A stretch of DNA of 64,000 nucleotides, taken from NCBI GenBank assembly GCA_037975125.1, contig JAJQOW010000014.1, forward strand, positions 3,001,286 through 3,065,285, read 5' to 3'. The DNA is from Latrodectus hesperus. Lineage: Eukaryota > Arthropoda > Arachnida > Araneae > Theridiidae. The translations under genes were made by a program, and so were the position numbers. This document shows positions 1 through 11,939 of the stretch, piece after piece; positions within the stretch are counted from its first letter, which is position 1, and every line of letters starts with the position of its first letter. The notes under the pieces are model-generated. The model saw nothing but the letters and a program-made list of their open reading frames with translations, made no database searches and had not been told where the DNA came from.

Positions 1-2937
1 AGAATTTTTTTAATTTTCTATCACAGAACATATTAATTTTAAATAAATAAAAACTTTCCTAAAAACACAAGGAGATTTTCGCTTATATATTGGTACTTCC
101 ATAATAAACAAAGATAATTTTAGTTTTATTAAGCAACGGAAAAGAAAGCGTAAAATAAAGTTAGCATAAAGTATTTTATATACCAGAAATATTTTACAAT
201 GAATAGTTTCAATTAAGATTTCCTTAAACTCATCTTTCCTTTTGTGCTACAAAAATATAATGAAGTTCACATTTGTTTTCCTATTGTGTTTTTTTTACAA
301 CTCTAAATGTAAATTAATCATAGAAAAATTGTAATGAGCTAAATATTTACATTTAAAGTGATAGAGATATAGAATTCTTAAAATTCAACATTAAGAATAA
401 TGAAAACAATATATCAGTCCATATTATTCTGCAAAAAAAAAAAGAAAAAAAAGCAATTTACAATGAAATTAAGGGTGCACGGAACATTGAAAGTGAGAAA
501 TTTTAATTTTAATGTAAAAAACGCAAATTTTTTTAAAATGAAAAAAAATATTTTTTTATTAAACTCATAAGTTTATAATTCTTAACATGATAATTTTTTA
601 AATGTTTTTAAGAAAATATTTATATTTTTATGTTTCATCATAATCACTAAAAAATCTGTTGAGAAAATTTTAACATGATCCTAAAACAATGATGTACATC
701 AAAATTAAGTGTGCCTTATTTTTTTCTCCTTGTCTTAATTACTAAAAAAAAAAAAAAAAAAAAAACATTTCCCTACATTTTACTGCTGTTTTTCCAAAAA
801 CTATCTTATTTCCGCAAAGAAAGTTTTATAAAAATGCAATGATTTGATATTTTTTAAAATCCTCAGTTAAAATATGTGTTCTTAACTAAACAAAAGCCGA
901 GAAAAAATTCGAAGCTCTAAATAAAGAAAAATTAAAACGCAAGGAATGATTCCAAATTGATAAAATTACTAAACTTTGAAACAGAAAAAAAAAAATGCAA
1001 ATAAAATTTTTTAAATTATTTTTTTTAATTTTAACTTATAATTTTATAGATTGATCTCTTTGTGATCCATACTTAAGCTAGTAAATTCTTGTTTGGAACA
1101 TATTTATATAAAATGTAAGCATATGAATTCAAATAATTGATTTATGTTTTTGCCAATTTCAACGTCCCTTGTGAATTTAATGGGAAAAATACTGTAGGAA
1201 ACTGTCCTGTAACTTCTGTTTCGCTATATTATAGAAAGCACGGTTTTACCACTAATCCAGAACAGATTCCTCACCGCTCATTAATATGAAAATTTGAAGA
1301 AGCTAACGCATTTGAAACGTTTACCATTATTACATTTCAAATTAAGTGTTCATAAATCAAAAGATTTATGAACATTTAATTTGAAATGTAACAACAAGCT
1401 AGTCAAATGGTATTAAAATCATACTTGTAGGAATCTATGGGTTTGAATTTTAAATTTTGTCAATTTTAGATCTCAATTAAATCTATCTGAAAATAGTTTT
1501 AAGACGGATGTTAGTTTTTTAATTCTTGGAAAAATTTTCTAATTTTTTTTTAAAGAGAAAATTATTATTTCAAAAATAATAATCTTATTATTTAAAAATA
1601 CAGCTAGAAAAATTATTTGTAGAGAAAGTGCCAAAACAATTTTAAATGGGAACCTAAAATTTAATTCCTGCATTGAAAAAAGTATAAGAAAATACGATAC
1701 ATAACAAAAGTGCTATGCAATGACAAATATGTATCAAAGACTTTGCAGAGTTACTTATCTCATATTTTTCGAATTTTTTATTTCAAAATCCATAATAATT
1801 TAATGTCAGTTACAAAGATTATATAACATTGTGATTTTTGAAGTAGTTTTTATACTTGTGTAATTATAGAAATTCATTTTAAAAATAGCACCAGTGAAGT
1901 ACAAAACAATTGAAGACAACTGTGGATTGAGGAACTTTTATTAAAATTTGAATAAATAAAAAAGGATGACTTTTTTTATTTCAACGCATTTTTTAGAGCT
2001 TATACAAGTTACACAAGATAATCAGAATCTGTGTAAATTATATTAAAGCAGAAATGCAAGACAATGCATTATTCAAACCATATATTACAAACGTTGAAGA
2101 ACACCCAGTCTCATTGGGATAAACTACATAGAGAATAAAATAATTTTTAATTGTTAAATTATAAAAGAAAATCCACTTCCTGTAAAATTAATAAAAATAA
2201 ATTCATCATCAACATTGGCACGACAGCCCTTTGTGGGCCCTGGGTCTTCTTCAAAAGTCTCTTCCATTCCGCCTCTTTTCCAGAAATCGACCTCCAGTTC
2301 TTGACTTTAAGTATGTTGAAGTCTTCAATAAAATAAATTAATTGGATAAAAAAGGTTAATGTGTATAAAATGTTAATGTATACATAAAATTAAAATATTC
2401 ATCAGATTTTTAATATTTAACAAAATTTAGAAAAACAGCACTTAATTTGAAAATAAAATACAAAAATATATCACCTAAATTTACTAGTGAATTATCATAT
2501 AGTTTCTATTATTAGTAAAATTAAATGTTTTACGAGAAAAGGGACTGAAGAAAATAAATAGATATTTGAATGAAAATGACAAAAATCTATTGCCTAATTT
2601 ATTTAATTTTAATACCTACATAAAATAGTTATCTTTCGTAATAATCTCATGATCAATAAAATCTCTTATACTTTTTATAACGCTATAAATCTTATTTTCA
2701 GTAATGTAATGTTGTATCAGTTATACACAAAAACTTCTGCTAAAATAATGACGGATTTTAAGTCTTTTATTATCACGCAATATTAGACAACAAGAGTAAA
2801 AAATAAATTACTTTTATAGTTTTTGAGGTTAGAGCACAACTCGCTCGATTTAACACCTATTACACAAAACTGTTACGAGTTTTCCTTAAAAAAAATTCAT
2901 TTTTCTTTATTTAATTTAGTATAAAAAAGTGTTGGAG
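1..2937. other. AT-rich DNA, no gene seen
   Basis: I see no convincing coding frame, RNA gene or named repeat here apart from the hairpin at 1330-1391 and a run of 21 or more A near 745-766. The short open frame near 2151-2336 has no recognisable domain and an ordinary AT-rich composition, so I do not call it. Confidence 0.6.
1330..1391. repeat. 29-bp near-perfect inverted repeat (hairpin)
   Basis: The left arm (1330-1358, starting TTACATTTCAAATTAAG) and right arm (1363-1391, ending TTTGAAATGTAA) are complementary with about one mismatch around an AAAA loop. Such a palindrome could be a small fold-back element, a hairpin RNA precursor, or an inverted duplication formed during replication. 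No flanking target duplication is obvious and nothing shows that it is transcribed. Confidence 0.8.
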
Positions 2938-3180
2938 TAACTTTGAAGAACCCGAAGGTCCTGTGGTCGGCGTGCAGTTGCCATGACGACGGCACATGAA
3001 GCAACGTGAAAGGCAAGTCATGTGACTTTAGCACTAGCAATCGCTTCATCAGGCGACGGATTTCATCGCCATTTCTCGCGCCTATTTCACCAAAGCAGCT
3101 AATGAAGACGATGGCGTGTAATCCCTTTCAATCTCGTAATTTATGCGCGCGGTAAGGGTGTTCTTGAAAGGAAATCATCT
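2938..3180. other. GC-richer island with an X-box-like site
   Basis: This stretch has clearly more G and C, and several CG dinucleotides (CGACGGC, TCTCGCGCC, GCGCGCGG), than the surrounding AT-rich DNA. It has no long open frame. At 2977-2990 it holds GTTGCCATGACGAC, which fits the RFX-family X-box consensus (RYYNYY, 1-3 spacer, RRNRAC). It could be a regulatory element, a promoter-proximal region or part of an old repeat. A similar island sits at 22370-22735. The regulatory reading is inference. Confidence 0.35.
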
Positions 3181-3689
3181 TCACATATGATTCGTAGATT
3201 TCTCTAAGGAATGTGGGAGGTAAATGAAGGGGATGCAAACGTCATTTGTGAAAATGAGCTATAAAGGGATTGTTAATTGAATGTGAATGAAGGTATAGAA
3301 TTTGCAATTTTTGTATAATACTTCACATATTCAAACACTTGGCGATTCGAGCCTTTTCATACTCGAATCATGAATATATCTGCACAGCTTAACTTTAAGT
3401 GCTCGTGATTGAGCAGGAATCAACTGGTTTTCTATTCTTCAGCTTGAAAAATCAAAATGAAGCTTCTATTAAAGTGAAATCTACAATGTGTTATTATAAA
3501 AGGATAAGAATATCTTATTTTATTTATAAAATATATATTTTGATATGAATTAAAATCAGGATAAGTTTTTATTAAATTTATTCAATAAAATTTCTTTATA
3601 TTTAAGCTGTGATGCACGATGCTAAAAATTTGTCACTATCTTATTTTAAAGCATGATAAAATTTTGACAATACTTTACTTACAACAATA

Positions 3690-4655
3690 ATCCTTGCTTT
3701 CAAATCATGAGGATCCACACACTTTCGAGGTCACACTCACTGGATGCTTCTTTATATAAAGGTGCCATTAGTAATCATCTTGTAATGCTGAAAAGTGAAA
3801 AATTCAGTAGCCAGGCGTTGAAAAAGACTTAGAACAATAATTAAACAACAATATTTCGAGGTCATGATAGCACACTCACTGGATGCTCCTTTATATAAAG
3901 GTGACCACTAGTAATCATCTTGTAATAGCTGAAAAGTGAAAAATCCAGTAGCCAGGCGTTGGAAAAGACTTACAACAATAATTAAACAACAATATTTCGG
4001 GGTCACGATAGCACACTCACTGGATGCTCCTTTATATAAAAGTGATCATGTGTAGTCATCTTATAATGCTGAAAGGTGAAAAATACACTAGCCAGGCGTT
4101 GGAAAAGACTTACAACAATATTTCGGGGTCATGATAGCACACTCACTGGATGCTCCTTTATAAAAAGGTGCCATTAGTAGTCATCTTGTAATGCTGAAAA
4201 GTGAAAAATTCAGTAGCCAGGCGTTGGAAAAGACTTAAAACAATAATTAAACAACAATATTTCGGGGTCACGATAGCACACTCACTGGGTGCTCCTTTAT
4301 ATAAAAGTGTCATGTAGTAGTCATCTTATAATGCTGAAAGGTGAAAAATCCAGTAGCCAGGCGTTGGAAAAGACTTACAACAATATTTCGGGGTCATGAT
4401 AGCACACTCACTGGATGCTCCTTTATATAAAGGTGCCATTAGTAGTCATCTTGTAATGCTGAAAAGTGAAAAATTCAGTAGCCAGGCGTTGGAAAAGACT
4501 TAAAACAATAATTAAACAACAATATTTCGGGGTCATGATAGCACACTCAATGGATGCTCCTTTATATAAAGGTGCCATTAGTAGTCACCTTGTAATGCTG
4601 AAAAGTGAAAAATTCAATAGCCAGGCGTTGGAAAAGACTTACAACAATAATCAAA
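3690..4655. repeat. 126/139-bp tandem repeat, seven units
   Basis: Landmark TCACTGGATG (with small variants) recurs at 3737, 3876, 4017, 4143, 4282, 4408 and 4547, giving spacings of 139, 141, 126, 139, 126 and 139. The short units lack about 13 bases (ATAATTAAACAAC) present in the long ones, and from 4017 on the two classes alternate. Each unit carries a TATA-like CTTTATATAAA and the phrase AGCCAGGCGTTGGAAAAGACTTA. Frames through the array are interrupted, so it is non-coding satellite-type DNA. The 78-codon frame at its end is a by-product. Confidence 0.92.
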
Positions 4656-6440
4656 ATAAAAATGTTCAATTGTTGTACGTAGAATACTTATTATTAACAT
4701 AAAGACAAAATTAGAAGAATTTTGAAAAAATGTTTTTTTGCATAATGGTTTTTACTTAAATATAAGAATATATGTTCATTTCTGTGTAACTATAATTCAT
4801 AAGGTTTGAACATTTTGCTTGACTTTCAACACACAATTCTAATCTTTACATTAATCAACTCTATATTTTAATGGATTGTGACGAGTGTGTACACACACGT
4901 ATTCATTCCATTACACTGGAGATATAAGAGAACATCTTTGTATTATATAAGTTATAAGCAATTCTAAAGCTTTTTCGTGTTTTTTAATGCTATTTGCTTA
5001 GTAAATTTAGAAGGATTTCCGTGATATAGGTCCTAATATTTTTAGGCTTTCACTAATCTTTCTTTTGAAGTTTCGTAAACTTCATATTAAATAAATTCAA
5101 AGATATGTTATTTACAACTATAACGCGTAAATTACTTCAAGTTGTTCAATTGTAAAAAAACTTTTCAGCACAAAATGTTAAGAAAAATAAAAATTTTCTA
5201 AAATTTTTTATTTCATTATTTTTACTTTTTTCTATAGTTGAAATTAATAAAGTTAACAGGGTTATATTAATTTCCTACTGATATTATTATTACGAAGTTA
5301 ATAATACATAATCATTTTAAGATAAATATTCTTTTCTCCAATTTATACTAAATTCAATGATTAAAGCTTATATAATGATAATTTATTGGAAAATATGTAA
5401 ATTATAATTTCTAATAATAATTTCATTGTAATAGCTTATAACATTAGTTTCAGAGGAATAATGATTTCGTTCAAAGTGAGCGGAATTAAACGAGTTTTAA
5501 TCTGCAGTTACAGTATATCCATTGTATCTAATTATTTTTATTTAAATGTAAATATGGAAAAAATGTTGGTAGTTTAATTTCAGCTCTTGTGGAATACATA
5601 AATTACCAGAGCAACAGTTAATCCGTTAAGCATTATTTCCTTCCTCTATTTAAAATTTTTAAGCCTTGTCAAGTTTTGTTACAGCTAAAAGTGGTTAAAT
5701 TGAATGTAACTAATGAGAGTAATTTATAGTTTAATGCATTGTTAAAGCCTTCTTAATAGATCTTTAGAATTGACCAGAGTTTGGTGAAACTGGCCATAAA
5801 TGTAGATTCAGGATTTGAATTCAAATGCTTTCTCTAATAATGTTTTTTCAACATACGTTTACTTCTTTTGTTATGGCATTAAAAATATCACCAAGGATTT
5901 ATGATTCGAAATATTTGAATTCTATATTTGGTAATATAATTTTCTACAGTTAAATTTGTTTAATGAAGCATTGTCTTTAGTAATGATTTAGGAAATAAAT
6001 ACTAACTTGCACAAATTCAGTTTAAAAGCAATTTGTTGTAAAAAGTCTTTAGCTTTTTATTGCTCTTAAAAATATTTAGAATAAAAAACAAATTTTGTGA
6101 TTGAGAATCAAAGAGGATAAATAATTAGTTTTGATGACAAGTGAAGCTTATAATTTGTAATTATTATCTCTAATGATCATATCGCTTATATGTAAATTTT
6201 TATATTATATTTTACACTGTAAATGCTAAAATTGAGAATAAACGTTATATACATTGTTATTAATTGATGGATTACAGTTCTAAATACTACATAGAGTAAT
6301 GTACTGAACTCTCTATTTTATTTAACATTCAGCACAATATTCCTTGTAAAATTATTATTTAATTTACTTATTTATTTGTCAGAAGTAACAAATAGATTCC
6401 TGTTTGTGAAGTGAAAAAAATCTTATTCAAATGCAAGTCT
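4656..6440. other. AT-rich DNA, no gene seen
   Basis: No coding frame, RNA gene or clear repeat could be supported. Confidence 0.6.
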
Positions 6441-6449
6441 TAAAAACAT

Positions 6450-6679
6450 TTAGAGCGCTCCGTGGCTGAGTGGTCTAAAGCATCACTGCTAATCGCTTGA
6501 GAGCGTAGGAGTGTGGGTTCGATTCCCACCGTGGCCCTGGGTGTTTTCTTCGTTATTCTTCTGTGGTTGTACATCTATCATTGTGCTATTTGTCCTATTA
6601 TCGACGAAGACTTACAAGCGGATCTCAAGAATCAAGCATACAAGTCTGAATATATATGTAATGTAATAAATAAATAAAA
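6450..6679 (+). mobile_element. tRNA-Ser-derived SINE with 9-bp target duplication
   Basis: The element begins with a tRNA-like head (about 6455-6536). It has an A-box-like TGGCTGAGTGG, a CTGCTAATC segment that resembles the anticodon loop of tRNA-Ser(GCT), and a B box GGTTCGATTCC followed by CCACCGTGGC. The acceptor stem does not pair cleanly, so it is not a functional tRNA gene. A roughly 140-bp unrelated body follows and ends in an A-rich tail of AATAAATAAATAAAAT. TAAAAACAT occurs directly before (6441-6449) and directly after (6680-6688), a perfect 9-bp target-site duplication of the kind made by LINE machinery. The clean duplication suggests a fairly young insertion. The A-rich tail suggests a different LINE partner from the SINEs at 43339 and 47536. 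Confidence 0.85.
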
Positions 6680-6689
6680 TAAAAACATG

Positions 6690-7590
6690 TATTATACCAC
6701 TGTATGACTACTGAATGTATAATAAATAAACTTAAATATTTATGTTCTTTTATGTTCTGTTCTCGTTTGAATGAGATGCATTAATCAGGCATATATAAAT
6801 TATTATAAGTAAAGATTTATTGAAATATTGTTTTCAATCAATACAAAAGTACATCAAAAATAAGACAATAGTTTATAAAATATTGACAATCTCTTCTACA
6901 AGAAAATATTCCATTTCGAATAATTCTAAAATATCATATCTTTATAGCATACATTTCCTAATTTAGGTAAAACTACAAAATCGATCGCTGAGAATTCATT
7001 TCTTCATCATTTATCTAATATCACTGCGAGATTTACTTGTTTATTCACAGCTATTTTCTTCATTATTTTTGTTGTAAGTCTTCAAGTGCATAGATTGAAT
7101 GTTCTGTGCCGCTGGCCATTTATCATGAAGTTTTCAATCTGCTTGTCAGAGTTTCCATTTCTTGTTTCTTGATACGTTTCTCGTTTCTATAGAAACAAGC
7201 TTTAAGATGTCGTGTTGAGTTCCTTTTAACATTTTTCAACGAAAATAAGGTTGGAATATAATAAAATCAGCTCCATTTAATGTTTTCACATTTTGAATTC
7301 ATGTATTTTTTTATTGAATGTTGGCTTCTACTTCAGTTGTATCTAAAAAGATTGTCGTAGAATTTTTTTTAGTTTATGCTTGAAATAGTATTAAATATAT
7401 TACGTATTTTTCTCAGTAATGCTTATAGATTTACCGAGTAGCATGTGCTTATATGCTTGTTTAAATATTTTTTGTAATAATTTTGCAAGAATGTACTGTT
7501 GAAAATATGTTTCAACATACCTACTTTTAGTTTCATAGGATGTTAAATGAGGTTTTTGAGTTACGCTTCAGCCATCAGCTTACCTCTACA
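6690..7590. other. AT-rich DNA, no gene seen
   Basis: No supported gene or named repeat. Confidence 0.55.
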
Positions 7591-7609
7591 AATCAAAGTC
7601 GATAAACAC

Positions 7610-7845
7610 AGCCACTCACTTTGTAATTTTAAACCAAGATCAATTGTTGAAATGGACACTTATGTTGACACTTTTTTCTCTGCACCATTCCACAATAGTG
7701 GAGGAATATTGTACCCTACAGAACTTTTTCCTCTGCGGATAAATCCTCTTAGCACGACTGTACTCGGTTTTATTAGATATTGAACCTGTAACCATACCCA
7801 TAATAGAGTGATGCCTTTTTCCACCAAATTACCATTGTCTCTGTT
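7610..7845 (-). mobile_element. Decayed tRNA-derived SINE-like copy
   Basis: On the minus strand the head at about 7845-7785 reads like a tRNA gene. An A-box-like TTTGGTGGAAAAAGG is followed about 35 bases later by a B-box-like AGGTTCAATATC with one consensus mismatch. The body that follows (7610-7785) is GC-richer than the flanks. The 78-codon plus-strand frame at 7547-7783 lies across it and has no known domain, so I treat that as incidental. I could not identify tail or target duplications, and the family assignment is tentative. Confidence 0.42.
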
Positions 7846-8184
7846 TCATTAAAAAGTAACAGATTTTATTTCATGGACAATTTCATTCCTAATTTTACAA
7901 TATTAAACATTAGATCTTAAAAGATATTTATTAAATGTGAGTATTTTTGGTACTCGTTATTAATTCCAACATAAACTTTTAAGTATTTCTCAATCAAAAC
8001 ACGATATTTGATACAATAATAAAAAATAAGGTACCTGTTATACAGATGTGTTAGATAATAATGTAAGTTTGTTAGTTTTCCTTCTGTTCATGCTAATCAT
8101 ATTTTTATTTCGCTATAAGGAAATAAATTCCGAAAGAATTTTTCATTTTTTGGGATTGAATTTAAAACATTTGATTAAGTGTGT

Positions 8185-8470
8185 GGTACAGCACTGGCAT
8201 ACTTCCCTATAGCCCTAAGTTGGGCTTTACCAGTTAGGTAGAAGTCTACATAATTTAGAGGGAGGGACAAAGCAGAAGACCCCTAATACTTAGTTTAGCG
8301 TCCTTAAGGTATAATTTCACTTGGTGGCATTGTGAACATGACGTATTCAACTTGCTCCTGCAGTCTTTAGTGGAAACAACGGATCTTTGGTTAAGTTGAG
8401 ATTCAAACTCACTGCCCTCCGAAATTGAGAACGACGGCCTATTTTGTCAGGCCATCTTAGCCTATGCCCA
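8185..8470 (-). mobile_element. Second tRNA-like SINE-like copy, distinct family
   Basis: Read on the minus strand, 8470-8390 has a tRNA-like organisation: an A-box-like GGCTAAGATGG, then a B-box-like GAGTTTGAATCTC. A body of about 200 bp follows and contains ACTGGTAAAGCCCAACTT. The same phrase occurs on the plus strand at 24000-24017, followed by a similar downstream sequence, so this is a dispersed repeat. Target duplications were not found. A non-SINE repeat with a chance B box is possible. Confidence 0.45.
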
Positions 8471-9790
8471 GAGTAAATGACATATGTAATTGTTTGCTCC
8501 TTATGATAATTTTTTGAGTACTCATAAGGTTATAGAGTATCTGTGAGTGCTTTGAGTAACTTGTTAGCATTTGTTCGCCAGACTAGGGCTAAAACTTTAT
8601 CATATTCTAATATGCTTGTGATCCATTCCTGCTGATCTTACGAATACTAAGGAAATTATCAATAGAGGGCCTCATCAATTGCTTTTATTTCTGATTACCA
8701 TTCTCCTTGTAACTTTATTTATGTTTGCAATTATCTAAAATTGTTATTGCTTTTGGGTTTTATTTCGTATCTTTCAATTTGATAATATTTCAGTCAATGT
8801 ACTAAAAACAAAATAATAAAATGCACTAAAACAAAATATTTAAATAAAAAAATATTTATGATTTTATACAAAGAGACATCTTCAAATTAAAAAAATGACA
8901 TTAAATTATTACTGCTATTGCTCGTGTGCATGTTTTGGTTTCTAAAATTATTTTTATTGATGCAATAGTAAATAATATAAATTTTATGCTAAAATTTCAA
9001 TATTCTCTATGTTCTTAAAGGTATCCACTTATGTTCGACACAATTTTTTCTTAATAGTTAATTTTAATTTTCTTTAATTTTATTTTTAAATAAACTATGA
9101 TGTGAAAACGTGCAATTAGCTAATGTTTTAATTACATATAGCATACTTTTTGTGAAATCGGTGATTTTCTGGAAAAGTTTAGTGAAATTTTAACAAAATG
9201 ACAAACTTTTTACTTAATTATAATCCATCAATCTCAATTTAACTTGAGCTAAAGGCTTATGGGACAATGTTCTTTGAAATGAAGCAAAATCGACGAAATA
9301 TTTCCAGCTATAATGAAAATAGGGTTAAAATGTACAGCAACATGTACATTCCCTTTAAAAATAGCTGTGAATGAAGAAATTCATATGTATTAAAAATTTT
9401 GATTCATTTGATGGAAAATAACACTTAAAACATACAGGCCAAGTTTCACACAAATATTTTCATTATTACTTGGAATATCGTGTTAACGAGGGGATAGAGA
9501 TTTTTGTAAGAAACAGATTTGAAAAAGTCGCCTTTAAAATGATAGTCTTGCTCGTGATTGCACGATGTTGCCATTTCTGTCTGAATATATAAGCAATTAA
9601 TTAAAAAAATTATAACAAAAATTACCACTTTTCTTTACCACTTCCGGTTTGTAAAATTTAGTTTTCTGTTTCGCTTTTTAAAAGACTTGACACTACTTTC
9701 AAATTCCTGCAACTAATTTCTTTTTGACATACAATAAAACGAAAAACTGTTTTTGAAACTGAAAAATTCTGAGTACTAGATTGACACAAG
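8471..9790. other. AT-rich DNA, no gene seen
   Basis: No supported gene. The minus-strand 60-codon frame near 9446-9628 is short and unrecognisable. Confidence 0.55.
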
Positions 9791-9794
9791 CAAA

Positions 9795-10560
9795 AAAAAT
9801 GTCACAAGTAATCTTAAATGAATTTTTCCACATGGGCGGACACCTTAAAATGTCACATGTAGTCTAAAATCAATTTTTCCTCATGGGCGGACACCTTAAA
9901 ATGTCACATGAGTCTAAATTCAATTTTTCCACATGGGCGGACACCTTAAAATGTCACATATATTATAAAATCAATTTTTCCATATGGGCGGACACCTTAA
10001 AATGTCACATGAGTCTAAAATCAATTTTTCCACATGGGCAGACACCTTAAAATGTCACATGTTGTCTAAAATCAATTTTTCCACATGGGCGGACACCTTA
10101 AAATGTCACATGTAGTCTAAAATCAATTTTTCCACATGGGTGGACACCTTAAAATGTCACATGTTTTATAAAATCAATTTTTCCACATGGGCGGACACTT
10201 TAAAATGTCACATGTAGTCTAAAATCAATTTTTCCACATGGGCGGACACATTAAAATGTCACATGCATTATAAAATCAATTTTTCCACATGGGCGGACAC
10301 CTTAAAATGTCACATGTAGTCTAAAATCAATTTTTCCACATGGGCGGACACCTTAAAATGTCACATGTTTTATAAAATCAATTTTTCCACATGGGCGGAC
10401 ACCTTAAAATGTCACATGTAGTCTAAAATCAATTTTTCCACATGGGCGGACACCTTAAAATGTCACATGTATTATAAAATCAGTTTTTCCACATGGGCGG
10501 ACACGTTAAAATGTCACATGCATTATAAAATCAATTTTTCCACATGGGAGAACACCGTTA
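9795..10560. repeat. 51-bp minisatellite, about 15 units
   Basis: The phrase CACATGGGCGGACACC recurs every 51 bp through most of the array (for example GGG at 10036, 10087, 10138, 10189 and 10240); the first units are slightly irregular. From about 10087 two unit types alternate: one with TGTAGTCTAAAATCA and one with TG(T/C)(T/A)TTATAAAATCA. This forms a 102-bp higher-order period. Although 51 is divisible by three, the TAGTCT units carry a TAG stop in the frame open in the others, so a repeat protein is not supported. The last unit is degenerate (GGGAGAACACC). Confidence 0.92.
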
Positions 10561-11390
10561 TTGAGAACAGGTATTATAAAATAATTGAAGCTACTTTAAC
10601 TTACATACTCACTGAATTACAGAGCCAAATTTGCATAAAAATAGTAGAGAAGGTAGTAAAAAATAATGATGAACCCATAATTAAAACAAACTTTATTTGT
10701 GAATGATCTCTAAACTGTTTAAATATTTTCATAAGTTTTTTCAAATCTTAATTGATACATACAAACAAGTTAATAGATTTAATTGGAGTCCGTAAAAATC
10801 ATTATCACCTGTTAGAAATATAAACCTTTTCTTTTGCATCAAATAATGGAGAAACCCTCAGCATTTTATAACACAATTAACTTTAAGATTAATGAAGTAA
10901 TTTTAGTATAAGAATAAAATTAATGATAAGGATGCTTTTAGCGATATAAAAACCAGTCAACTTGACTAACGTGTTAGAAATAATAATGCAAAATTATAAT
11001 TTCTTTGAAAAATTATTTTTTGACCGGATAAAAACTGTCAACAGTTTATTTAATGCACAACTATAAGCAAAGAAGATAACCGTTTCATCGGTCACGCTAC
11101 GGAAACTTATCAAGCATTGTTGATCTGAACACGTAAATAACGTTTTGATTTTTGGCAGGAGCACTTAATCTGATTTCCGTAACCTAGTTGTGGGCAGAAC
11201 TTCAGTCATTAACGATGCTGCTTAAAGTTTGGTAAGTGGGAGTGTACATTCCAGATTGAATAAGTTCCAGCAATGTCAAGAAAAATGAAAAATTAACGCC
11301 CAGGAAAAAATACCTTGACAGTGTACTAGGTGTCTTATTATATAGTTTTTTCTCACGCTGAGAATTATTTGTTAAATAATATTATTAACA
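10561..11390. other. AT-rich DNA, no gene seen
   Basis: No supported feature between the two minisatellites. A slightly GC-richer stretch near 11080-11230 is not recognisable. Confidence 0.5.
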
Positions 11391-11394
11391 GACA

Positions 11395-11915
11395 CTTAAC
11401 AAGACTCCAGGTTCATATTAAGTTAATTAAGCTTATTACAGATTAATTTGTAGTAACACTACTATTATAACTTACAGATTAATTTAGAATAACACAAATC
11501 AAATTTTCAGATTAACTTGGACTAACAAATACTAATTTACAGATTAATTTGGAATAACATAAAAAATAATTTACAGATTAATTTGGAATAACATAAAAAA
11601 TAATTTACAGAGTAATTTGGAATAACATAAAAAATAATTTACAGATTAATTTGGAATAACATAAAAAATAATTTACAGAGTAATTTGGAATAATATAAAA
11701 AATAATTTACAGAGTAATTTGGAATAACATGAAAAATAATTTACAGATTAATTTGGAATAACATAAAAAATAATTTACAGAGTAATTTGGAATAACATAA
11801 AAAATAATTTACAGAGTAATTTGGAATAACATAAAAAATAATTTACAGATTAATTTGGAATAACATAAAAAATAATTTACAGAGTAATTTGGTATAACAT
11901 AAGTAATAACTTACA
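11395..11915. repeat. 34-bp minisatellite, about 15 units
   Basis: The unit TTTACAGATTAATTTGGAATAACA plus an A-rich spacer repeats every 34 bp (ATTTGG at 11581, 11615 and 11649). The first units are diverged. Later units differ mainly at ACAGATT versus ACAGAGT and alternate irregularly. It is non-coding. Confidence 0.92.
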
Positions 11916-11939
11916 CACATGAAACTTACGAAGTAGACA

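Noticed and set aside
3040..3080. Hammerhead-like CTGATGA on the minus strand of the 2938 island
   Set aside because: A GAAA lies nearby, but no set of three stems in register could be drawn, unlike the site at 21576-21688.
3690..4655. CRISPR-like array (repeats separated by spacers)
   Set aside because: Units are contiguous tandem copies without unique spacers, and the genome is clearly eukaryotic.
6455..6536. Functional tRNA-Ser(GCT) gene
   Set aside because: A and B boxes are present, but the acceptor stem pairs poorly. A non-tRNA body, A-rich tail and target duplication show it is the head of a SINE.
10467..10706. Repeat protein encoded by the 51-bp array
   Set aside because: The alternating unit type carries TAG in that frame, and only the last two units happen to be open.
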